Source: Acinetobacter populi (GTDB lineage: Bacteria > Pseudomonadota > Gammaproteobacteria > Pseudomonadales > Moraxellaceae). From it: 64,000 nt of DNA. Below the pieces are notes generated by a model. The model was not told where the DNA came from. It searched no databases and saw only the letters and a program-made list of their open reading frames with translations. The translations under genes were made by a program, and so were the position numbers. The stretch covers positions 1-64,000 of the forward strand of contig NZ_NEXX01000002.1 in NCBI RefSeq assembly GCF_002174125.1. The letters are read 5' to 3'. This document shows, piece after piece, positions 8,184 through 17,358 of the stretch (positions within the stretch are counted from its first letter, which is position 1; every line of letters begins with the position of its first letter).

Positions 8184-8759
8184 TTAATGGATATAACTTT
8201 CTACAATGATGGCCAGACCCAGAATAAAAAAGATCGCCGCAGCAATTTTATGAATTAGTGAAATTGGTAAACGATTTGCCATTTTATCGCCAATAATCAC
8301 AGCCGGTGCATTGGCAATCATCATACCGGCTGTGGTACCCATAACCACAGGAATCAGACTATCAAAACGGGCAGATAATGCGACGGTCGCAATTTGTGTT
8401 TTATCCCCCATTTCTGCAAGGAAAAACAAAATGAATGTGGTCGCAAACACACCATATTTTTGCCAGCGATTCACACTTTCCGACTCATCGTCCAGCTTAT
8501 CCGGAATCAGCATCCAAACACCCATGGCGATAAATGAAATGGCAAGAATCCACTGCATCACATCAGGGCTGACCAATCCGGTTAGCCATTGCCCAACAAG
8601 CGCAGCCAATGCGTGATTGACGATAGTCGAAAATAAAATTGCAAAAATAATAGGAACAGGTTTACGGAATTTGGCGGCGAGAAGTAAAGCAAGAAGTTGT
8701 GTCTTATCACCCATTTCTGCGAGAGCGACTAGACCTGTAGAGATTAAGAATGCTTCCAT
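8184..8759 (-). CDS. GDT1/TMEM165 (UPF0016) family manganese exporter
   Basis: Inner-membrane cation/proton antiporter of 191 residues, six TM segments in two homologous halves. Each half carries the family signature E-x-G-D-K-T: EMGDKTQLLALLLA near residue 15 and EMGDKTQIATVALS near 115. Family members (Vibrio MneA, plant and yeast homologues) export Mn2+ or exchange Ca2+/Mn2+. The frame continues to a TTG at 8780, but that codon lies inside a hairpin, so ATG at 8759 is preferred. The upstream riboswitch of the manganese-sensing yybP-ykoY type supports a role in Mn2+ efflux. Confidence 0.9.
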   Translation of the reverse strand: MEAFLISTGLVALAEMGDKTQLLALLLAAKFRKPVPIIFAILFSTIVNHALAALVGQWLTGLVSPDVMQWILAISFIAMGVWMLIPDKLDDESESVNRWQKYGVFATTFILFFLAEMGDKTQIATVALSARFDSLIPVVMGTTAGMMIANAPAVIIGDKMANRLPISLIHKIAAAIFFILGLAIIVESYIH

Positions 8760-8770
8760 AAAATATACTC

Positions 8771-8814
8771 TGGCTGGCAATTGAAGACAATTGACAACTA
8801 TTTCTTGCCAGCCA
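8771..8814 (-). promoter_or_regulatory. Expression-platform hairpin in front of the GDT1-family gene
   Basis: TTGCCAGCCA (8805-8814) and its exact complement TGGCTGGCAA (8771-8780) give a 10-bp stem ending 11 bases before the ATG at 8759. On the RNA the stem is directly followed by GAG, the only candidate ribosome-binding site. It could therefore switch translation or transcription. No U-run follows, so translational control is more likely. Confidence 0.65.
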
Positions 8815-9025
8815 AAAAGCTACCATGCAATGGCGAAAAGGCTATGCATTGGTGACGACAAAAATAGTGTCAATGGTCTTGCCAGTCAGGTTGTCAAGCG
8901 AATAGAAAATACTCAGATTGACAACAAGATACAAACGCCATGTTTTTACTCATGGAATGAGTTTAAACAAGTATGTTGACGTTTGTCACGCTATAGCGTG
9001 CGGCTACTCCCCAAAGATGCGGCTA
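8815..9025 (-). ncRNA. yybP-ykoY family manganese riboswitch (aptamer)
   Basis: On the minus strand the leader contains the hallmark GGGGAGUAGCC (9002-9012), followed by a short hairpin (CACGCUAUAGCGUG) and the conserved CGUCAACAUACU, then further downstream GGCAAGACC, near the consensus GGUGAGACC. An extra stem, GUUGUCAA paired with UUGACAAC, lies between these parts. These are the conserved blocks of the yybP-ykoY Mn2+ riboswitch known upstream of alx, mntP and UPF0016 genes. It sits immediately upstream of a UPF0016/GDT1 gene. The exact boundaries are approximate. Confidence 0.82.
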
Positions 9026-9227
9026 TTATAAATGAGTTTTACCTCTTTTGCTTTATCTTTTTAAGCCAGAACCGATCATTGCATCATAGATGTTTATATT
9101 TAAGACATTCCCCAAAAGGATTTGACGGAAAACAATTCGCTGATTACCATCAGAAAGTGATTTGGACTCAGGTTCGCTTTGTGAAAAAATAAATCACGGA
9201 TCATAAATGATAAATCAAGGGTGACAT

Positions 9228-9767
9228 GTGAATTTCAACTTTAGTCTCAAAGCCGTTTTACTCTCCTCTACACTTGTCGTAACAGGTTGTGCCAGTCTAG
9301 GTCCGCATGGTGGTCCTGTCGCCAAACGGGCAGACAAATTATCTGCTGGATTACAAAAAGCATATGCCATACCTCAATATCAGGCAAATCGGCTCTCTCC
9401 TATGATTATCAATAGTGCTGATCATTATGATGTTGATCCAAGACTGATCTCTGCCATTATTCGGCAGGAATCCAACTTTAATAGCAATGCACGTTCACCA
9501 ACGGGTGCGATAGGACTAGGACAAATTATTCCAAGTTACTGGGCAAAAGTGTGTGGTAATGATCTTTATAATGAAAGCACCAATATTCATTGTACCGCGC
9601 ATATCCTTTCTGCTTACCATGCTCAAGGCGGTAGCTGGAAAAAGGCCATTGCCTATTATAACGTTGGACCTACAGGCTATGAATCCAGTTTCTGGACACG
9701 ATGGAAAGTGAGGAAATATGTCAAGTCGGTAAAACACTTTGAAAAAGAACTCAAGCGTAATTTATGA
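9228..9767 (+). CDS. Lytic transglycosylase lipoprotein (SLT family)
   Basis: Outer-membrane-anchored murein lytic transglycosylase of 179 residues. A lipoprotein signal peptide ends in VVTGC (Cys21). The Slt domain follows: catalytic Glu81 in IIRQESNFN, then SPTGAIGLGQIIPSYW and the C-terminal AIAYYNVGP. It would cleave glycan strands to 1,6-anhydro products in the periplasm. The start is GTG at 9228, with AAGGG 6 bases upstream; an overlapping ATG at 9226 runs straight into a stop. The same frame stays open for 40 codons after the TGA (see next feature). Confidence 0.88.
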   Translation: MNFNFSLKAVLLSSTLVVTGCASLGPHGGPVAKRADKLSAGLQKAYAIPQYQANRLSPMIINSADHYDVDPRLISAIIRQESNFNSNARSPTGAIGLGQIIPSYWAKVCGNDLYNESTNIHCTAHILSAYHAQGGSWKKAIAYYNVGPTGYESSFWTRWKVRKYVKSVKHFEKELKRNL

Positions 9768-9890
9768 GAGGCAAGCCGTGCGCTATATCGTGATCAAGCA
9801 CAAATATTTTATCAGTTGATCGAACAGGCACCTATAGATATACAACAACATATTCATGCCCTATCAAAATATGCTTTTATCACAGAATGA
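9768..9890 (+). pseudogene. In-frame open stretch after the transglycosylase stop codon
   Basis: Directly after TGA (9765-9767) the same frame continues for 40 sense codons to a TGA at 9888-9890, just before the terminator. The hypothetical peptide (SRALYRDQAQIFYQLIEQ, then HIHALSKYAFITE) is helix-like and protein-like in composition. No in-frame start codon with a ribosome-binding site is present. It is most likely the lost C-terminal extension of a longer ancestral transglycosylase; stop-codon readthrough or chance are alternatives. Confidence 0.4.
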
Positions 9891-9920
9891 AAAAAACCTC
9901 TCAAATTCGAGAGGTTTTTT
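9891..9920. terminator. Bidirectional Rho-independent terminator
   Basis: Near-perfect palindrome: AAAAAACCTCTC (9891-9902), 6-nt loop, GAGAGGTTTTTT (9909-9920). It ends the transglycosylase unit (plus) and glcB (minus). Confidence 0.92.
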
Positions 9921-9941
9921 GTTTAGGCAATACCAGCGAAA

Positions 9942-12104
9942 TTAATCACCTGTATAGCCTTTTAACTTCAAACGTGCTGCATGTAATAAAGGTTCGGTAT
10001 AGCCAGAAGGTTGTTCTGCACCTTTAAAGATCAAATCAGAAGCAGCTTGGAACGCAATCCCATCAAAGTTTGGTCCCATTGGCGTATAAGCTGGATCATT
10101 GGCATTTTGTTCATCAACAATTTTTGCCATTTGTTTCAGCACTTCTTCAACTTGTTCGGTTGTTACGATGCCATGACGCAACCAGTTTGCAACGTGCTGC
10201 GAAGAAATACGCAAGGTCGCACGGTCTTCCATCAAGCCGACATTGTTAATATCCGGAACTTTAGAACAACCTACGCCCAAATCTACCCAGCGCACAACGT
10301 AGCCCAAGATACCTTGACAGTTATTTTCAAGTTCTTTGGTAATTTCGTCTGCTGTCCAATTGGTATCGCTGGCTAAAGGTGGTGTCAGTAAGTCATCAAG
10401 TGGTAAAGGCTGAGTTTTCAGCAATTCCTGCTGACGTTCAGACACATTACATTGATGATAATGAATAGCATGAATCACGGCACCCGATGGTGATGGTACC
10501 CATGCACAGCTTGCACCAGCTTCTGGATGTTCAATTTTGGTTTTGTACATATCCAGTAGCATATCCGGTTTTGGCCACATACCTTTACCGATTTGTGCTT
10601 TACCACGCAAGCCTGTTTCCAGACCGATCATGACATTACGGTTTTCATAAGCCGGGAACCATTTTTGTCCCTTAATCTCACCCTTACGAACAAACGGACC
10701 TGCTTCCATAAAGGTATGGATTTCATCACCTGTACGGTCCATAAATCCGGTATTAATAAAGATGGTACGGTCTTTGGCCTGTGCAATACAGTTTTTCAGG
10801 TTTACAGAGGTACGACGCTCTTCATCCATGATACCAACTTTCAGCGTTTTTGCTGGTAAGCCCAGTGCTTGCTCTACACGTTCAAATAATTCAACGGTAA
10901 ACGCCACTTCTTCAGGACCGTGCATTTTCGGTTTAACGATATACATAGAACCCTTACGTGAGTTTTTGTTCTCGTTTTCACCTTTAATGTCGGCAAAAGT
11001 CAGCAATGGAGTAACCAGTGCATCTAAAATCCCTTCATAAATTTCCTGTCCATCAACAAGAATTGCAGGGTTTGTCATTAAATGACCGACATTACGTAGC
11101 AACATCAATGAACGACCGTGTAAAGTGGTGGTACCACCAATCAGGTTTTTCACTGTGCGGTCTTTATTTAATGCACGGGTAATGGTTTTACCATTTTTCT
11201 CGATTTTTTCTTCGAGTGTGCCTTTCATCAGACCCAGCCAGTTGCGATAACCTTCAACTTTTTCTTCCGCATCTACTGCGGCAACCGAATCTTCCAGATC
11301 CTGAATGGTTGTGACTGCTGCTTCCAGCACTAAATCTTTAACGCCAGCTGCATCTGTCTGACCAATGGCACTATTGGCATCAATCTCGATAATGACATGC
11401 AAACCATTATTTAACAGCACAATTTCCGTTGGGCTAGCATCATCACCATTAAAACCAACAAACTGTGCTTCATGTTGTAATGCAGTTGTTGTACCGTCTT
11501 TTAAGCTAACCGCCAATTTATTATTTTCGATGGCGTATTTTGTTGCATCGGCATGAGAACCTTGAGCAAGCGGGAAGGTTTTATCCAAAAAGTCCTTGGC
11601 AAAAGCAATAACTTTTGCGCCACGAACCGGGTTGTAACCCTTACCTTTTTCTGCACCGCCATCTTCCGGAATGACATCAAAGCCATACAGAGCATCGTAT
11701 AAAGAACCCCAACGTGCATTGGCAGCATTTAGGCAGTAACGTGCATTACGCACCGGTACAACCAGCTGTGGACCTGCCAATAAGGCAATTTCTTCATCGA
11801 CATTTTCAGTGCTAATCTGAAAATCTTCTACTTCGGGTAGTAAGTAACCAATTTCAGTTAAAAATGCTTTGTAAGCATTTAATTCAAATTTGTTGTTACG
11901 GTGCCATTCATCAATTTGTTTTTGAATCGCATCACGCTTTTCTAAAAGCGCCTTGTTTTTAGGGCTTAAATCTACAACGACTTGCTCAAAGTTTTTCCAG
12001 TATGTTGCACTGTCAATACCCGTACCTGGGAGTGCTTCATTTTCAATAAAATCATAAAGTTCTTTGGCAATTGCAAGCTTGCCTTGTTGAATACGTTCGG
12101 TCAT
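9942..12104 (-). CDS. glcB: Malate synthase G
   Basis: Condenses glyoxylate with acetyl-CoA to malate, the second step of the glyoxylate shunt; cytosolic. At 720 residues it matches the monomeric G isoform (E. coli GlcB 723) rather than the shorter A form. Typical segments include [18 protein letters not shown] near residue 268, the Arg-containing catalytic loop [15 protein letters not shown] near 335, [14 protein letters not shown] near 430, and the [14 protein letters not shown] motif near 615. The ATG has a good AGGAAG ribosome-binding site. It lets the organism grow on acetate, fatty acids or alkanes, which fits the alkM gene in this window. Confidence 0.97.
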   Translation of the reverse strand: MTERIQQGKLAIAKELYDFIENEALPGTGIDSATYWKNFEQVVVDLSPKNKALLEKRDAIQKQIDEWHRNNKFELNAYKAFLTEIGYLLPEVEDFQISTENVDEEIALLAGPQLVVPVRNARYCLNAANARWGSLYDALYGFDVIPEDGGAEKGKGYNPVRGAKVIAFAKDFLDKTFPLAQGSHADATKYAIENNKLAVSLKDGTTTALQHEAQFVGFNGDDASPTEIVLLNNGLHVIIEIDANSAIGQTDAAGVKDLVLEAAVTTIQDLEDSVAAVDAEEKVEGYRNWLGLMKGTLEEKIEKNGKTITRALNKDRTVKNLIGGTTTLHGRSLMLLRNVGHLMTNPAILVDGQEIYEGILDALVTPLLTFADIKGENENKNSRKGSMYIVKPKMHGPEEVAFTVELFERVEQALGLPAKTLKVGIMDEERRTSVNLKNCIAQAKDRTIFINTGFMDRTGDEIHTFMEAGPFVRKGEIKGQKWFPAYENRNVMIGLETGLRGKAQIGKGMWPKPDMLLDMYKTKIEHPEAGASCAWVPSPSGAVIHAIHYHQCNVSERQQELLKTQPLPLDDLLTPPLASDTNWTADEITKELENNCQGILGYVVRWVDLGVGCSKVPDINNVGLMEDRATLRISSQHVANWLRHGIVTTEQVEEVLKQMAKIVDEQNANDPAYTPMGPNFDGIAFQAASDLIFKGAEQPSGYTEPLLHAARLKLKGYTGD

Positions 12105-12270
12105 TGTGCTTCCTAACTGTTGGCTACTTTAAGTCAAATAGGTTCCTGTTAGTATACCGATGAAAAGACATCTGCATACTTTTATTCCGTTTCTAAATAA
12201 TAAACATGTTGCAAAAAAATAATAGTATTTTTTTTGCAAATCTTTGTGCCAAGACACAACCTGTTTATTC

Positions 12271-13431
12271 TCAGATCACCTTTTGATGCTCTGTATTATT
12301 TGACTCAGACAAACGATGTTCGGTATTCAGGTATTCTTCCGATTGCATCTCTAATAAACGTGAACGAGTACGTTCAATTTCAAATGCCAATTTTTCACCC
12401 TGATAAAGATGAATAATCGAGTCTTCCGAAGTCAAAATCAATTTTACCCGGCGATCATAAAACTCATCGACCAGATAAATAAAACGTCGTGTTCCATCAG
12501 ATAACTGATCAGTTAAATGCGGAACACTACTGACTAATACTGTATTATACGTATTAGCAATTTCAATAAAATCTGCTGGACTGCGCGGTTTTAGGCACAA
12601 TTCTGAAAAATCACACCACAACACATCTTCCGTATGCGCACGATTGGCAACAATACGATGATTAATTAAAATCGATTCACGAACCACTGTTTGTGTTGAA
12701 GTTAAGGTATTAAAACGCTCTTCAATCCATGCTTCATTTTCACGATTCAGTGGTGATTTAAATAATTGTGATTGTTTCAATAATCGGAGTCGATAATCAA
12801 CCCCAGAATCCACATTTAAAATCGTACAATGCTTTTTCACCAGTTCGATGGTCGGTAAAAAACGATCACGATGAATACCATTTTTATATAAACCATCTGG
12901 GGCAATATTGGAAGTCGCCACCAGCGTAATACCACGATTAAACAATTTCTGGAATAAATCACCCAGAATCATGGCATCGGTCACATTGGAAACGAAAAAC
13001 TCATCAAAACAAATCACCACAGCATCACGATAAATTTGATCTGCCACAATATCCAGCGGGTTACGTTGTCCAGAGAGTTTATTTAACTCCTGATGCACAT
13101 GCTGCATAAAATGATGAAAATGCATACGCATTTTACGGCGAAACGGAATCGAATCAAAAAACTGATCCATCAGCCAAGTTTTACCACGGCCCACCCCACC
13201 CCACATATAGACGCCATCCGGTGCAGTTTGGCGGCGGAAACGACGAAACGCCTTTTTGGAAGATTTGTAACGTTGCATCAGTTCTTGCCATACGTCATCC
13301 AAAGTTTGCACTGCTTTTTGTTGTTCAACGTCCGGGGAAAATTGTCCGGAATCTAATGCCTGTTGATAACGCATGGCAGGAGATAAAACTTCAGTCGAGT
13401 ATATATTGTTCATATAGGATAAGTTTTTCAT
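12271..13431 (-). CDS. zapE: Cell division protein ZapE (AFG1-like ATPase)
   Basis: P-loop ATPase of the AFG1/ZapE family that associates with FtsZ in E. coli. Walker A is GGVGRGKTWLMD and Walker B is VICFDEFFVSN. The AMRYQQALDSGQFSPDVEQQ segment matches the usual N-terminus. The frame runs back to 13497, but a TATAAT-like promoter element sits at 13451-13456, so the first residues of the long version would lie upstream of transcription. I therefore start at the ATG at 13431; ATG at 13413 is also possible. None has a strong ribosome-binding site. Confidence 0.88.
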   Translation of the reverse strand: MKNLSYMNNIYSTEVLSPAMRYQQALDSGQFSPDVEQQKAVQTLDDVWQELMQRYKSSKKAFRRFRRQTAPDGVYMWGGVGRGKTWLMDQFFDSIPFRRKMRMHFHHFMQHVHQELNKLSGQRNPLDIVADQIYRDAVVICFDEFFVSNVTDAMILGDLFQKLFNRGITLVATSNIAPDGLYKNGIHRDRFLPTIELVKKHCTILNVDSGVDYRLRLLKQSQLFKSPLNRENEAWIEERFNTLTSTQTVVRESILINHRIVANRAHTEDVLWCDFSELCLKPRSPADFIEIANTYNTVLVSSVPHLTDQLSDGTRRFIYLVDEFYDRRVKLILTSEDSIIHLYQGEKLAFEIERTRSRLLEMQSEEYLNTEHRLSESNNTEHQKVI

Positions 13432-13450
13432 TGGCTGAACATAGCTTGAT

Positions 13451-13456
13451 ATTATA
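13451..13456 (-). promoter_or_regulatory. Probable -10 element of the zapE promoter
   Basis: On the minus strand TATAAT is preceded by TGCG, giving an extended -10 look; no good -35 is visible. It lies about 20 bases upstream of the chosen zapE ATG. Confidence 0.45.
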
Positions 13457-13528
13457 CGCATTATTTTGCAAAAAGAATCCAACTTTAGTGAAAGCAAAAT
13501 ATATCTCCGGACAAACTCGTTTTACGGA

Positions 13529-14557
13529 TTACACATCATGCGCTGTGATCGCCTGAAATTGTTTTGGGCTCATCCCATACCAACGTTTAAAGGCATGGTT
13601 AAATGATGCCGTTTCGGCATAGCCAAGTGAACGTGCAATCTCTTCGATAGTGTATTGTCCTTCTTTGAGCAAGAATTCAGCTTTTTGCTTTATCACACTT
13701 TGTCTAATCTGTTGAAATGAACTTTGATGCGCCGCAAGTTGATAGCGAATAGTACGTTCAGGAATATTCAACGCACGTGAAATCGCAGTTAAATTTGGTA
13801 TCACCTCGCGTTGCAGCAATAAATAATCACGAATTTGTTCACTTAAACGATCTGTATTAGAGGATGAAGCATTCATTCTCGCCAATTCGTCTTCACAGCG
13901 CTGACGATACACCTCATGCATAATCGCATCGGCACTGCTTAAACGATGACGAAGAATCCTAATATCAATCCAAAACTCTGCACAGGACCAGCCAAAACGT
14001 AGATTTTCGCCATAATAATTGCGATAGGCCAGTAATTGTTCATTTTGTGTGGGCTGGCTCATTGGTAAATAGACATCAATGTCATAATTGGGCAAGCCGG
14101 ACATGGTATAGATATCTCGGATAAACCGATAAGTGCCCGAAATTTCAGAATTCATGCGAAATTGCGAGACCGCATCCTGCACATCAAGCGGCTGATAACG
14201 TAAAATAAGATGCTGTTTTGCAATCTCATAAGATAGTTTGCCAGACAAATAGGTTAAGCCCTGATATTGCATTGCCTGATGCAAAGCCTGTTCAACATGT
14301 TCTGCGGTCATCAAAAACATGAGGAAAGGACCATAGCCTGCTAGCGTATAGTGCTGTCCGACCTTTAAACCTAAAAAAGGATCAAGCCCCTGAGTAATAT
14401 GCTGTTGTATCTGCCATTCCAGATCACGATATATCAGTGCAGTGGGGGTTAATTGATCTGATAAAATGCCGATTTCTTTTAATCGGGATAGCACATCGAC
14501 ACCTGCCGATTGCATGCCTTGTATCAGATACATGAGTCCCATAATTGAACGCTTCAT
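13529..14557 (-). CDS. AraC-family transcriptional regulator
   Basis: 342-residue regulator with the N-terminal domain of the OruR/ArgR-like AraC group (GQHYTLAGYGPFLMFLMTAEHVEQAL near residue 66) and a C-terminal double helix-turn-helix (about residues 240-335), including ALNIPERTIRYQL and IEEIARSLGYAETASFNHAFKR split over both HTHs. It is transcribed divergently from the flavin monooxygenase, with about 150 bp between the two ATGs, so it probably activates that gene in response to its substrate. The ATG at 14557 has a weak AGG; the Met codons at residues 6 and 9 are alternatives. Confidence 0.87.
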   Translation of the reverse strand: MKRSIMGLMYLIQGMQSAGVDVLSRLKEIGILSDQLTPTALIYRDLEWQIQQHITQGLDPFLGLKVGQHYTLAGYGPFLMFLMTAEHVEQALHQAMQYQGLTYLSGKLSYEIAKQHLILRYQPLDVQDAVSQFRMNSEISGTYRFIRDIYTMSGLPNYDIDVYLPMSQPTQNEQLLAYRNYYGENLRFGWSCAEFWIDIRILRHRLSSADAIMHEVYRQRCEDELARMNASSSNTDRLSEQIRDYLLLQREVIPNLTAISRALNIPERTIRYQLAAHQSSFQQIRQSVIKQKAEFLLKEGQYTIEEIARSLGYAETASFNHAFKRWYGMSPKQFQAITAHDV

Positions 14558-14709
14558 TGCGACCTATCCATTTGCCACTTTTCTATGTTATACGCAATTT
14601 ATCGACATCATCTTGCCGAAATGATCAATTTTTATGTCAATTCTATCATGGTGACAAGTGTTTTTTTGTCTTATCCTGCCATTATCACTTTTTGATATTA
14701 GGTAATCCT

Positions 14710-16245
14710 ATGACAACTTTGACTGAAAAACAACAAGTCACATCAGTCCCAAACACCATACGGCAAACAGGAATTGCCATCATTGGTTCCGGTTTTGGTG
14801 GTCTGGCGATGGCAATCCGTCTATTGCAAACAGGCTATACAGATTTCATGATTTTGGAAAAATCCAATGAAGTCGGTGGCACATGGCGTGAAAATAAATA
14901 TCCAGGTGCTGCCTGTGATGTGCAATCGCATATGTATTCATTTTCTTTTGCGCCAAAAACCGACTGGTCAAAACGCTATGCCAATTGTCATGAAATTCAT
15001 GACTATATTCTGGATACCACAGAAAAATTTGGATTACGACCTTATTGCCACTTTAATCAGGAAGTGATTGGTGCATATTATCAGGAACACAGTGCCCAGT
15101 GGCGTTTGGAGATTAAAGACCAATCCCCTATTCTGGCACAGTTTGTGGTGCTGGCCTCCGGCCCACTGCATGTACCACAGATTCCAAAAATAAAAGGCAT
15201 AGAAAAATTTAAAGGCAAAATCTTCCATTCTGCACAATGGGATCATACTTATGATCTAAAAAACAAAACAGTTGCGTCAATTGGTACCGGTGGTAGTGCA
15301 ATCCAGTATGTTCCAGAAATTGCCAGTCTGGTGAAACAACTGTATGTATTCCAGCGTAGTGCAGCCTGGGTGATTCCCCGTGATGAACGTCCATATTCCA
15401 ATCTAAGCAAAACCTTATTTAACAAAGTGCCATTGCTGCGAAAGATTCATCGTGCCCGTTTATACTGGAGTAATGAGTCCAGAGTTGTGCCTATTTTTAA
15501 ACCCGAGATCATGAAGTATGGGCAAAAACTGGTCGAAGCCTGGATTCGTTATCAGGTCAAAGACAAGGAAATTGCTAGAAAATTAACCCCAGATTACGTT
15601 ATGGGCTGTAAACGGATTTTGATTTCAAACAAATATTATCCGACCTTTAATCGTAAAAATGTGGAATTGGTGACCGATGGTATTCAGGAAGTTACCGAAG
15701 ATAGCATTATCAGCAGTGATGGCAAAGTCCGAAAAATTGATTGCATTATTTATGGCACGGGCTTTATTACCGATCCACGTATTTATATGAAAGATTTCCC
15801 ATGTCAAGGCATAGATGGTCATGACTTGATACAAGACTGGAAAGATAATGCCGAAAGTTATTATGGTATATTAACCAAAGGTTTTCCGAATTTATTCCAG
15901 CTGGTTGGCCCCAATACCGGCTTAGGCCACAATTCGATTATTTTTATGATTGAAGCACAGGTCGAATATATTTTAAAAGTACTGAATATTATGCAAAAAC
16001 AAGGTGCGGACAGTATCGAAATCAAGGCTGATGTGCAGGATCATTTTAACCAAAAAGTACAAAAAGATCTCTCTCATACTGTGTGGAATAGTGGTTGCAA
16101 TAGCTGGTACACCAATGCAGAAGGTAAAAACTTTAGTTTATGGCCGGGTTATACATGGAAATATTGGCTGGAAACCCAAAGTCCTGATAAAAATGCGTTT
16201 ATCTTAAGAAAGGCAAAAACCGCGCCGCAATTAAACATTGCATAG
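14710..16245 (+). CDS. Flavin-containing monooxygenase, probable Baeyer-Villiger type
   Basis: 511-residue FAD/NADPH-dependent monooxygenase. The FAD-binding GSGFGG lies at residues 26-31, the NADPH-binding GTGGSA at about 192-197, and between them the Baeyer-Villiger fingerprint FxGxxxHxxxWD at about 167-178 (FKGKIFHSAQWD), with D in place of the usual P. This indicates conversion of ketones or cyclic ketones to esters or lactones, though the substrate is unknown. The frame is open to 14545 but the extra 55 residues are unlike a protein N-terminus; ATG at 14710 follows TTAGGTAA. It is followed by a strong terminator, so it is monocistronic and probably controlled by the divergent AraC regulator. 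Confidence 0.88.
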   Translation: MTTLTEKQQVTSVPNTIRQTGIAIIGSGFGGLAMAIRLLQTGYTDFMILEKSNEVGGTWRENKYPGAACDVQSHMYSFSFAPKTDWSKRYANCHEIHDYILDTTEKFGLRPYCHFNQEVIGAYYQEHSAQWRLEIKDQSPILAQFVVLASGPLHVPQIPKIKGIEKFKGKIFHSAQWDHTYDLKNKTVASIGTGGSAIQYVPEIASLVKQLYVFQRSAAWVIPRDERPYSNLSKTLFNKVPLLRKIHRARLYWSNESRVVPIFKPEIMKYGQKLVEAWIRYQVKDKEIARKLTPDYVMGCKRILISNKYYPTFNRKNVELVTDGIQEVTEDSIISSDGKVRKIDCIIYGTGFITDPRIYMKDFPCQGIDGHDLIQDWKDNAESYYGILTKGFPNLFQLVGPNTGLGHNSIIFMIEAQVEYILKVLNIMQKQGADSIEIKADVQDHFNQKVQKDLSHTVWNSGCNSWYTNAEGKNFSLWPGYTWKYWLETQSPDKNAFILRKAKTAPQLNIA

Positions 16246-16277
16246 CGATATTTGACGTTTCAAGCATCCATTTAAAA

Positions 16278-16313
16278 AAAAAGCATATATCCCTAAAAGA
16301 TATATGCTTTTTT
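16278..16313. terminator. Bidirectional Rho-independent terminator
   Basis: AAAAAGCATATATC (16278-16291) pairs with GATATATGCTTTTTT (16299-16313). It serves the monooxygenase (plus) and the META-domain lipoprotein (minus). Confidence 0.88.
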
Positions 16314-16358
16314 AACTCAATTACTTTAATGCAAATATTCTATATAAATGCCAAGCGC

Positions 16359-17123
16359 TTATTTCACCAGTTCCTGTTCAACTGTCATATCATGCACATA
16401 GGCATATTTAGATTGATCTGCTGCTGGATTTTTTAAAGTAAAGCGTTTGGTACGAATGATAGTACGTAATTTTGGATCATGTTGAAAACCTTCAATCTGA
16501 CCATAAAACAGTTCCCAATCTCCGGTTGCTGTCTTTAATCCCTGTGCATTGTATTGGATTTCTCGTACCTGCAAACATTGCTGTGCTGCGACACCTACAC
16601 ATGCTTTGGTTTCTGGTGCAACTTCCAGAAAGACAATCTCGCCCTGTCCCTGATATTTTGTTTCAGGGGTTGCTGTTCCAACAAACTGATATTGTTGGCC
16701 ATCTGCACTATGCACCGTTAAGATCGGTTGATCAGGATTTGCTGTATTAATATTAAGCGTTAATTCATGATTCTGAAATAATGATGCTGCAAATTGCTCC
16801 TGTTTCATAAGCTCAGGTTCACACGCCATTTGGGTGCTGATGACATTGCCTGTTTTAAGTGTGTTTTGATTCAGGCTAAAGTCAGTTCCCATGCGGTTAC
16901 AGCCACTATAGATACCGATGCGATTGTCTTGAAAGCTTAGCACAATAGGTGGTATCTGCTGTTGTGGCTGATATGACCAAGTATATTCCTGTAAGGTTTG
17001 TTGTAGATGCTGCTTCACATGTATCGCTTCTTTTTGTGATGATGTGGATGGTGTAGTCTGACAGGCTGCCAATACACTGGCTAAAGACAAGCTAAGGACA
17101 GAAGAAATAAGCTTTAATTTCAT
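16359..17123 (-). CDS. Lipoprotein with META and DUF4377 domains
   Basis: 254-residue predicted outer-membrane or periplasmic lipoprotein. The signal peptide ends in SVLAAC (Cys20). Residues ~45-150 form a META/HslJ-like domain (PPIVLSFQDNRIGIYSGCNRM, then TGNVISTQMACEPELM, the two-Cys pattern typical of META). The last ~90 residues are a DUF4377 domain, with VAPETKACVGVAAQQCLQVRE and GFQHDPKLRTIIRTKRF as its core. META proteins are linked to heat- or antibiotic-stress tolerance; no enzymatic role is known. An AGAG ribosome-binding site lies before the ATG. About 235 bp of mostly non-coding DNA separate it from the dioxygenase. Confidence 0.85.
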   Translation of the reverse strand: MKLKLISSVLSLSLASVLAACQTTPSTSSQKEAIHVKQHLQQTLQEYTWSYQPQQQIPPIVLSFQDNRIGIYSGCNRMGTDFSLNQNTLKTGNVISTQMACEPELMKQEQFAASLFQNHELTLNINTANPDQPILTVHSADGQQYQFVGTATPETKYQGQGEIVFLEVAPETKACVGVAAQQCLQVREIQYNAQGLKTATGDWELFYGQIEGFQHDPKLRTIIRTKRFTLKNPAADQSKYAYVHDMTVEQELVK

Positions 17124-17358
17124 AATATCAACTCTAATTTATTTAGCCTGTTAAGATATAAGTATTGCAGAAAAAAATATAATACCTTTTTGTTTTAACC
17201 AGTTCCTTTTTTGTAAAAATAATCTTGATTCGTCATATATTTAGCATTTTCTAAGATACTTTTAGTGAGCATTATGAGCAAAGAGTTTAGCCAAAAACAT
17301 GGCCATAAAGTGCTCTGACGCAGCTTTCCTTGCTATATACATCAGGCCTATTGAAAAA

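Noticed and set aside
8791..9192. Short plus-strand open frames of 62 and 69 codons
   Set aside because: The first lies on the antisense strand of the riboswitch leader and the second runs from its 5' end into the gap before the transglycosylase. Neither has a ribosome-binding site or a recognisable product.
17275..17319. Small ORF of 14 codons starting MSKEFSQKHG
   Set aside because: Too short and without homologue or conserved context; left as non-coding.
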